A stretch of 8,289 nucleotides of DNA from an uncultured Prevotella sp. (lineage in GTDB: Bacteria > Bacteroidota > Bacteroidia > Bacteroidales > Bacteroidaceae), in contig USSA01000126.1 in NCBI GenBank assembly GCA_900557255.1, forward strand, positions 1-8,289, in the 5' to 3' direction. Of this stretch, positions 1 through 6,200 are shown piece after piece. Each line of letters opens with the position of its first letter. The stretch's first letter is position 1. The notes beneath the pieces are model-generated. The model was not told where the DNA came from and made no database searches. It saw only the letters and a list, made by a program, of their open reading frames with translations. The position numbers were made by a program, and so were the translations under genes.

Positions 1-444
1 CAGCACCTTCCAGAAGCTGATGGGTAAATACACATTCTCCAAATAAGCTGCATCCTTGAACATAGGAGCAATCTCTTCTGGAGTATATCCAGCGATGCCG
101 CAGCCAACTGGAGTTACCAGAAACTTTAGTTCTGGATGCTCCTTGGCATATTGCGTAAATCTCATGATGGCAAGCTTTGTATTATGTTCACCCTCCATCG
201 TGGGAATCGAGTACGACTGACCTTGCAATCCTTCACCATTTCCCCATTCTGCACCAAACTCATTGTAGGCCACACGAGCAGCACCAGCATGGTGCATACC
301 CAGAGCATTGCTTCCAAACACGAAGATTTCGTTTGGTGCCAAGCTGTAAATCACAGATGGGATGATACGTGTAGGCAATGTACCTGTATTACCTCCAGTC
401 ATCCAATAACGCTCTTCATCTGTGTAGATGTTCGTCTTTTCCAT
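1..444 (-). CDS. Macro-domain-like (A1S_2505-type) protein, 3' end outside the window
   Basis: I translated this by hand from the minus strand: 148 codons from the ATG at 444-442 are open to the window edge, so the C-terminus is missing. Visible signatures are IFVFGSNALGMHHAGAA (residues 40-56), the Gly-rich run GNGEGLQGQSYSIPT (68-82) and VTPVGCGIAGYTPEEIAPMF (110-129). Together they look like the phosphate/ribose-binding loops of a macro domain of the type annotated in databases as A1S_2505 family phage non-structural protein. Macro domains bind ADP-ribose or related nucleotides and some hydrolyse ADP-ribosyl groups; which of these applies cannot be read here. The protein is soluble, with no signal peptide or membrane segment. 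The family is short, so probably only a few residues are lost. The gene diverges from the restriction-like operon and shares its intergenic region, so it may be co-regulated, or it may simply be the flanking gene. The family call is fairly confident; the function is not. Confidence 0.75.
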   Translation of the reverse strand, partial: MEKTNIYTDEERYWMTGGNTGTLPTRIIPSVIYSLAPNEIFVFGSNALGMHHAGAARVAYNEFGAEWGNGEGLQGQSYSIPTMEGEHNTKLAIMRFTQYAKEHPELKFLVTPVGCGIAGYTPEEIAPMFKDAAYLENVYLPISFWKVL

Positions 445-470
445 CGTTCTTATGATTTTGTTTATACCAC

Positions 471-482
471 GACCTAAAGGTC
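471..482. promoter_or_regulatory. Short palindrome upstream of the macro-like gene
   Basis: GACCTAAAGGTC has perfect 5-bp arms around a central AA and lies 27 bp upstream of the minus-strand ATG. It would fall in the 5' leader of that gene from either candidate promoter. It may be a protein-binding site or a minor hairpin; a 12-bp palindrome can also occur by chance. Confidence 0.25.
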
Positions 483-500
483 TAACTGTTCAATCTGGAT

Positions 501-509
501 GCAAAAGTA
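501..509 (-). promoter_or_regulatory. Candidate -7 box for the macro-like gene (proximal)
   Basis: The minus strand reads TACTTTTGC, an exact match to the Bacteroidetes -7 element TAnnTTTGC. Transcription would begin near 495 and give a leader of about 50 nt to the ATG at 444. No convincing TTTG-like -33 element sits at the usual spacing, so this is a weak candidate competing with the distal box at 563-571. Confidence 0.35.
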
Positions 510-562
510 GAAAGCCATTATGCAATCTATCTGCACTCTCAGAAAAAAGACGCCCTTCAAAT

Positions 563-586
563 GCAAAAATACAATATTTTTTCGAA
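563..586 (-). promoter_or_regulatory. Leftward promoter with TTCGAA site (distal, macro-like gene)
   Basis: On the minus strand TTCGAA (586-581) is followed after 9 bp by TATTTTTGC (571-563), a match to the Bacteroidetes -7 consensus. The start site would fall near 557, leaving a leader of about 110 nt. The region where a -33 TTTG box should lie is AT-rich but not a good match. The arrangement mirrors the rightward promoter at 651-674. Confidence 0.45.
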
Positions 587-659
587 TAACATGACGAAAA
601 CATCAATTTATTTGCTTTAGGAGTGTTATTTTTATGAAAAATGTCTGTTTTTCGAAGAA
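578..659. promoter_or_regulatory. Paired candidate operators TTTTTCGAANAA
   Basis: The same 12-bp pattern occurs at 578-589 (TTTTTCGAATAA) and 648-659 (TTTTTCGAAGAA), exactly 70 bp apart. Each is centred on the palindrome TTCGAA and sits 9-10 bp upstream of a -7 box, which would place a bound protein over the polymerase site. The nearby XRE protein is the obvious candidate binder, possibly as autorepressor. Binding is inferred from position and repetition only. Confidence 0.4.
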
Positions 660-674
660 AAAACCTTATTTTTG
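651..674 (+). promoter_or_regulatory. Rightward promoter of the XRE-WYL-methylase-helicase operon
   Basis: TTCGAA (651-656) is followed after 10 bp by TATTTTTG (667-674) and then C, matching the Bacteroidetes -7 element. Transcription would start near 680 and leave a leader of about 20-25 nt before the ATG at 703. The -33 position is a poor match (GTTTTTCG region). This position also argues against the upstream ATG at 634 as the true start of the XRE gene, because the promoter lies downstream of it. Confidence 0.55.
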
Positions 675-702
675 CATATTGAATAATATAAAAATAAGAA
701 AT

Positions 703-933
703 ATGGAGAAACAACCTCTAAATCGGATTAAGGTTATGCTTGCAGAACGCATGCTAACCAACAAGCAACTGGCTGAGATGCTCGGTAAGGATCCTGCTAC
801 AATATCAAAGTGGGTTACCAATACATCACAACCAACTTTAGAGAATTTGATTGAGATAGCTCGCTGTCTCAAATGCGACATGAATGACCTTGTCAGACTG
901 GACGATGTCGTTACTATAAAAACAGATAAATAA
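703..933 (+). CDS. Small XRE/Cro-type HTH regulator (76 aa)
   Basis: A lone helix-turn-helix protein. The segment KQLAEMLGKDPATISKWVTN (residues 21-40) gives helix 2, the turn and the recognition helix. It is followed by TSQPTLENLIEIARCL, typical of short stand-alone Cro/C1-type regulators found beside restriction and other defence genes in Bacteroidetes. There is no second domain. An in-frame ATG 69 nt upstream would add 23 basic, poorly structured residues, but it precedes the candidate promoter's -7 box; the internal ATG gives the normal domain start, so I chose 703. As first gene of the cluster it probably sets expression of the operon, perhaps by binding the TTCGAA sites in its own promoter. 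Twenty bases separate it from the WYL gene. The fold assignment is firm; the target and direction of regulation are inferred. Confidence 0.88.
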   Translation: MEKQPLNRIKVMLAERMLTNKQLAEMLGKDPATISKWVTNTSQPTLENLIEIARCLKCDMNDLVRLDDVVTIKTDK

Positions 934-953
934 ACTAATTAAGAAAAGACTCT

Positions 954-1988
954 ATGCCAACAAACAAGAATGCGCAACTTCGCTACCGGATTCTGGACAG
1001 ATGCTTTAGCGATTTTCATAGAACATATAGTATTGAGGACCTCCTTGACACAGTCAATGAGTCCCTCATGGATTTCTATGGCTCTCAGGTCAGCATCCGT
1101 CAGATACGTGAAGACATTAAATACATGAGAGATAGAGTCACCTACAATGCCCCTATCGAAACATATCCTTTCGATGGAAGGAAAAGTTACTACCGCTATT
1201 CTGACCCAAGCTTCTCCATCTTTAATAATGAGTTGACAGCCGAAGAAATTAAGTCTCTTCGCTCCACTATTGACATACTAAGTCGTTTTCGTGGTGTGCC
1301 GAGTAACGCATGGTTGGAAGATGTTATCTCAAATCTCGAATTCCGTTTTGGTGTCAAGCCCAATACAGAGAATATCGTATCATTTGACCACAATGATCTG
1401 CTGAAGGGAACAGAGTTCTTGGGAGAACTGATAGAGTCCGCATTGAATCATCAGCCATTGAATTTGCTCTACCGCACTTTCGCTGGCAATGAAAGAACTG
1501 CTATCCTCCATCCTTACCATATCAAGCAATTCAACAACCGCTGGTTCCTCATCGGATTGCAGGAAGGTAGTCATGGCAATTACATCACCAATAAAGCCCT
1601 TGACCGTATCGTGAAGTTCTCACGTGCCAATGTGCCGTTTATTCCCAATACGGAGATAGACTTCAATGAGTATTTCAAGGACATCGTTGGAGTGACATTA
1701 CCCGAAGACCATCCAGTGGCAGAGGAAGTGCTTTTGAAATTTGATGAAGCTCGTTTCCCTTATGTGGTGAACAAGCCAATACATCCTTCACAGGAGGTTA
1801 AAGACGAAGAACAGTGCATTATCAAACTCATGGTTCGTCCGAATAAGGAACTTGAAGCACGCATCTTTTCATACGGAAATCAGGTTGAAGTACTCAAACC
1901 AGAGTGGTTGAGACGGCAAATTGCTGAGAAAATTGAGAATTTATTGAAAAAATATTCAACAGTGCAGAAAGACTGCAACATTGAATGA
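954..1988 (+). CDS. WYL-domain transcriptional regulator (344 aa)
   Basis: Three parts are visible. The first is an N-terminal winged helix-turn-helix (about residues 8-80, with SIEDLLDTVNE and SIRQIREDIKYM as helices). The second is a WYL domain (about 155-225), where the name-giving triad is WFL (197-199, in NNRWFLIGL) followed by the usual LDRI stretch (216-219). The third is a C-terminal WCX-like region (about 255-335, with VRPNKELEARIFSYGNQVEV and PEWLRRQI). The length is normal for the family. WYL regulators of this layout (for example BrxR and CapW) control phage-defence operons and are thought to sense nucleic-acid ligands through the WYL fold. The start has a purine-rich AAGAAAAG stretch just upstream. 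The stop overlaps the next start (ATGA), so it is very likely translated together with the methyltransferase-like protein. Repressor versus activator cannot be told from sequence. Confidence 0.9.
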   Translation: MPTNKNAQLRYRILDRCFSDFHRTYSIEDLLDTVNESLMDFYGSQVSIRQIREDIKYMRDRVTYNAPIETYPFDGRKSYYRYSDPSFSIFNNELTAEEIKSLRSTIDILSRFRGVPSNAWLEDVISNLEFRFGVKPNTENIVSFDHNDLLKGTEFLGELIESALNHQPLNLLYRTFAGNERTAILHPYHIKQFNNRWFLIGLQEGSHGNYITNKALDRIVKFSRANVPFIPNTEIDFNEYFKDIVGVTLPEDHPVAEEVLLKFDEARFPYVVNKPIHPSQEVKDEEQCIIKLMVRPNKELEARIFSYGNQVEVLKPEWLRRQIAEKIENLLKKYSTVQKDCNIE

Positions 1989-3223
1989 TAATTTTGCAAA
2001 AAAGAATAATGGCAGAAAAGAATACAACATATAGAATCTTTGAGCATATCAGTGATGTTGACATCTCTGAGCAAGACATCATGGACTACGACCCTGCAGT
2101 TCTTGACAAACTGCTCATTGACCACACCATGTCTGCAAAAGCCCGTGCAGAGGCTTCAGACCAGGAGAAGGTGGTTAACATCTTCTGGGCAACATCAGAT
2201 TATGAAAACTCGATTCTTGATGAACATGGGAATTTCATAGAAGAAGGTTATCGATATGATGATGAGATCAAGCCTGAGCATATTACCGGACGGTTCCGCC
2301 GCATTGTAATGCCTCGTGTACTGAAAGACAAGCAAGCTCAGCTTGACCGTACCAAAGACAAGGCAGAGGTATTTACTCCATCATGGGTATGTAATGCACA
2401 AAACAATCTCATCGATGAAAACTGGTTTGGACGCAACGATGTCTTCAATCGGGAAGTCACAAACGAAGACGGTACGCATTCGTGGATTCCTACAGAAGGA
2501 AAAATCCAGTTTCCGGAAGGAAACAAGCAAAAGACATGGAAGAAGTATGTTGTTGACAACTGCATGGAAATAACCTGTGGAGAAGCTCCTTATCTGGTTA
2601 GTCGTTACGACACCACAACAGGTCAGCCTATCCCAATCAGCCACCGTATTGGTATTCTCGACCGAAAGATGCGTGTCATCAACGAAAATGTCGAGACCGA
2701 AAAGGAATGGTACGATATGGCAGAAAAAGCCTTCAAACATACTTATGGATATGAATGGCAGGGCGACAATCTGCTCTTAGCTCGTGAAGCCCTACTCTAT
2801 ACATATATAGAATACTTCATGGATAAGTTCAATCCAAAGGATGCAGATGGCAATTACATCAAAGATGCAGATGGTAACCTCCGAGTTCCAACAAGAAACA
2901 AGATCATTAATGCTGCCCGATGGATTTCATGGAATCTGTGGCAGATGGATGGTATCAAGATGGTTATTCCTGATTCTTGCGATAAGATATATGAGCCCGT
3001 TTTATTTGGCGACCCTATTAAGAGACAATGTCCAGCATGCCAAAAGAGTACGACATACGGTCACATTGGTGTAAAATGCATCATAAGAGACTGGAATCGG
3101 AAAAAGCCAAAAGATTGGCAACCATCGCCTGGCGAAGACCCAAAATCGCAGCCATGGCAAAAGATAGAATTCCGTTCATTATTCCGTAGCAATCAAAAAG
3201 AGACGGAAGATGACGAGATATAA
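1985..3223 (+). CDS. Methyltransferase-like protein lacking the NPPY motif (412 aa)
   Basis: It resembles proteins annotated as restriction subunit M in Bacteroidetes. The front of a gamma-class N6-adenine methyltransferase can be followed: motif X as AEVFTPSWVCNAQNNLID (127-144), motif I as MEITCGEAPYL (194-204), a motif II-like TYGYEWQGDNLLLAR (253-267) and a motif III-like NLWQMDGIKMVIP (317-329). Where motif IV (D/N-PPY) should follow, there is only LFGDPIK (340-346), then a possible zinc knuckle, C349-x2-C352 with H360 and C365, and a charged tail. It therefore probably binds SAM or DNA but does not methylate alone, and may assist the large downstream protein, which has its own complete motif set. 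The start at 1985 overlaps the WYL stop by 4 nt; an ATG at 2009 (MAEKNTTYR) is an equally plausible start and matches how I remember homologues beginning. The subunit role is an inference. Confidence 0.82.
   Translation: MIILQKRIMAEKNTTYRIFEHISDVDISEQDIMDYDPAVLDKLLIDHTMSAKARAEASDQEKVVNIFWATSDYENSILDEHGNFIEEGYRYDDEIKPEHITGRFRRIVMPRVLKDKQAQLDRTKDKAEVFTPSWVCNAQNNLIDENWFGRNDVFNREVTNEDGTHSWIPTEGKIQFPEGNKQKTWKKYVVDNCMEITCGEAPYLVSRYDTTTGQPIPISHRIGILDRKMRVINENVETEKEWYDMAEKAFKHTYGYEWQGDNLLLAREALLYTYIEYFMDKFNPKDADGNYIKDADGNLRVPTRNKIINAARWISWNLWQMDGIKMVIPDSCDKIYEPVLFGDPIKRQCPACQKSTTYGHIGVKCIIRDWNRKKPKDWQPSPGEDPKSQPWQKIEFRSLFRSNQKETEDDEI
2837..2874 (+). repeat. Short tandem duplication inside the methyltransferase-like gene
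   Basis: AAGGATGCAGATGG (2837-2850) recurs as AAAGATGCAGATGG (2861-2874), a 24-bp period, encoding KDADGN twice (residues 285-290 and 293-298). It probably marks a small in-frame duplication in a surface loop between the motif II-like and III-like segments. The DxDGN pattern resembles calcium-loop sequences, but two short copies do not make a calcium site. Confidence 0.6.
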
Positions 3224-3230
3224 CATTATA

Positions 3231-3260
3231 ATGAATATTGCAAATATTTACGATCAATGA
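3231..3260 (+). CDS. Possible 9-codon coupling minicistron
   Basis: The 33-nt gap between the two enzyme genes contains an ATG at 3231 opening a 9-residue frame (MNIANIYDQ) whose TGA overlaps the ATG of the large gene as ATGA (3257-3260). Such an overlap could pass ribosomes to the large gene. Nothing else supports translation, and AT-rich gaps often contain tiny frames by chance. Confidence 0.2.
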   Translation: MNIANIYDQ

Positions 3261-6200
3261 GATACACTATAACCCAATCACGCCTCCTGTACGTGCTCAG
3301 CATCAACGACAGGAAGCACCAAGGACTTCTCAAAATTGGTGAGGTCTTTGTCGATAATGAAATAGCCGATTCCAAAAACAGTCAGGAGTTGGGTAAGGCT
3401 GTTCGTGCTGTACTCGATGCTCGTCCTTACATGCAGGGAGTTTCATACCATATAGAATATGTGGAATGTACCACATACGATCAGGACTCCAAATGCTATA
3501 AGGCTGATGATGTCTATCGCACCCTGCGTGCCATGGACATTCCTTCAAAGACTCTTGGCAAGTATAAGGATCCAACTACCGGACAGACTGAGGATGCAGA
3601 CATCTGGTTTGCGTGCACCATCTTTGATATACAAGATGTTATCAACAAGATAAAGCAAGGCAAGGGAGCTGGACATGGAGCCATCAAGTTCCGCCCAGAG
3701 CAGGAAAAGGCAATCCACGACACAGTAGAATACTTCCAAAAAGAGTTTAAAGACCCTAACAAGGGTAAGCACTATCTCTGGAATGCAAAAATGCGTTTTG
3801 GAAAGACCCTCTCTGGTCTTGAAGTAACTAAGCGTTGTGGCTACCGCTCTACGCTCATCATTACCCATCGCCCTGTTGTAGATAAAGGTTGGCATGATGA
3901 CTTTGCGAAGATATTCCGTACCCCGGAAGCCCTTGCAGATTATCATGCAAGAGGACTTGAACCTGCTTATGGTCGCCGAATGATGGATGACAACGACTCT
4001 CAGGGTGACTTCTATACGCTTACAAATGAAGTGGATGCTGGCAAAAAGATACTCGTATTCTTTGTCAGCATGCAATATCTGCGCCTGTCACAATTTGTTG
4101 GTGGCAAGGAGCGCAATTTTGATCCATTGAAACGTGCCATTATGGAGTATGATTGGGACTTCGTAATGGTTGACGAGGCACACGAAGGCATTGATGCTGC
4201 TGCCGGTGTGCGTGTAATGAACAAGTTGAAAAAGGAGAATACCCGAATTCTTTCACTTTCGGGAACACCTTTCAACCTGCTCGACAAATATGAAGAAAGT
4301 GAAATATATACTTGGGACTACGTGATGGAACAGCGTGCTAAGTTGTTCTGGGATGAGCATCATTATGGTGACCCTAACCCATACGCCGACCTGCCACGTA
4401 TGCAGATTCTCACCTTCACGTTGCCTAAGATGCTGCGCGACCAAGCCATCGAGAATAATGAGGTCTTCAAGTTCCACGAGTTCTTCAGAGTATATACTGA
4501 GGAAGATAAGCTTCAGCTTCAGAAGTTGATAGACAATGAGCCTAATGTGATCAAGAAGGCAGAATATCATGCAGAATTGGCTAAGGTGAAAATCGACAAG
4601 TTCGTACACGAGAAGGCAATCAATCGCTTCCTCGATAAACTTGTTGAAGAATCCGACACCTCGCTCTACCCTTTCTCTACAGATGATTTTCGTGAGCACT
4701 TCCGCCACACCTTCTGGCTCCTGCCTGGTGTGAAAGAAGCTGCAGCTCTCGAACAGCTTCTTCGCCAGCATGAGGTATTTAGCGAAATGTTCCATATCAT
4801 CAATGCTGCCGGCGATGGTAATATCGAGGATAAGAATGGTAGTGCTCTGGCTGATGTGCTGGACAATATCCGTGGCAATGCCAAGAAAAATATTACCAAG
4901 AAGGATTATACCATCACTCTCTCTTGCGGAAAGCTTACCACGGGTGTAAGTGTTCCAGAATGGACTGCCGTGCTCTGTATGAAAGGCTCAGAGAATACCC
5001 CTGCAGCCAACTACATGCAGACTATTTTCCGTGTGCAGACTCATGCCGTACTCGAAGGCCGTCAGAAGTCGGACTGTTATGTGTTTGACTTTGCACCAGA
5101 CCGTGCCCTTACGGCTGTAGCTGAAACTGCAAAGATGGCAGTCTATGCCCAAACAGAGAAGGGAAAGAAGCAGATGAAGCTTACTCAGAAGAAGGAGGAA
5201 GAACATCTTGCCGCCTTCATCAAGCTCTGCCCTGTACTCTCAATGGACGAAGGTGAGATGGGCAAACACTTCTCTGCTAATCAGATATTCGAGAAACTCT
5301 CTAATGTATATATCGAGCGTGCCGTGCGTAGTGGCTATGCAGACAACTCACTTTATAATCCTGATCAACTGATGAATCTCAGTCCTGAGCAGGAGAAAGC
5401 TCTTGGTGATGTACACGACCTTCTGGGTTCTATGCCAAATGCCTGGAAACCAGAGAAGATCAATATCAACAAGAATGGTTTAGGGGATACTGAAGCCGAA
5501 CAGATAAAGTACATCTACTATCTATCCTCAAGCGAGGCTCTACCTCCTCGCCCTTCTATGGCTGCCGAATTCGACGATAATGGTCAGCCGAAGACAGAAG
5601 ATGAGGGATGGGATGAAGTGATGTGTGCTCCTTCTGAGCTATTCCCATACCTTTTTGTCAGCCATACCCAGCAGCTGAACGGCGAATGGTGTTCGTTCAC
5701 GAATCCTGTGCTTTGGAAGAAATGGGAGAACAAAGATAAGGATGATAAGACTGACGAGGCTAAGAAGAAACGTGACGAAGAGAACAAAGAAAAGCGTGCC
5801 CGTATGTCTGTACTACGTGGCGTGGCTATCCGTATTCCTTTGTTGGTGTATGGTGCAGAAATCAATGATGAGGCTGGAGAAGAGATAACAATTGACAACT
5901 TTGCCAGTGAAGAAATTGTTGACCAGACTTCATGGGAAGAGTTTATGCCTAAGGGCTTTACCAAGCAGACGTTCAACACCTTGAAAGACTGCTTCGACCG
6001 TAGCATCTTTACAGGTACTGCCAAGCGCATACGTCAAATGGTGAAGGAGGCTGACAATCTCAATACAGAAGACCGCATTGCTAAGATTGCCACTATCTTC
6101 TCTTACTTCCACAATCCAGATAAAGAGACCGTGCTTACTCCATGGCGTGTAGTCAACATGCACATGAGCGATACTGTTGGCGGCTGGTGCTTCTGGGATG

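Larger units (their letters stand above)
556..683. repeat. Imperfect inverted repeat carrying two opposed -7 boxes
   Basis: The left arm (556-571), read on the minus strand, is TATTTTTGCATTTGAA. The right arm (667-683), read on the plus strand, is TATTTTTGCATATTGAA. They differ by a single inserted A. The 95 bp between the arms contains the two TTCGAA sites. The arms hold the -7 boxes of the divergent promoters, so the intergenic region is close to mirror-symmetric. The simplest reading is a shared operator/promoter pair bound by one regulator; an invertible segment is the alternative. Confidence 0.6.

Noticed and set aside
136..477. Plus-strand 113-aa frame opposite the macro-like gene
   Set aside because: The opposite strand encodes a protein with clear macro-like motifs across the whole stretch; this frame has Cys/His/Ser-rich composition and no family likeness.
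634..702. N-terminal extension of the XRE gene from the ATG at 634
   Set aside because: The -7 box TATTTTTGC at 667-675 lies within this stretch, and the 23 extra residues do not resemble the start of an XRE domain; the ATG at 703 gives a normal start.
1989..1997. TAATTTTGC, a match to the Bacteroidetes -7 element between the WYL and methyltransferase-like genes
   Set aside because: There is no -33 element, and transcription would start within a few bases of the ATG at 2009. The genes overlap by 4 nt, so a chance match in AT-rich sequence is more likely.
3545..4795. Long minus-strand open frames (176 and 180 aa) opposite the helicase domain
   Set aside because: They lie wholly antisense to a gene with clear helicase motifs, have no recognisable domains and no promoter, and are rich in Cys, Phe and Leu as expected of shadow frames.
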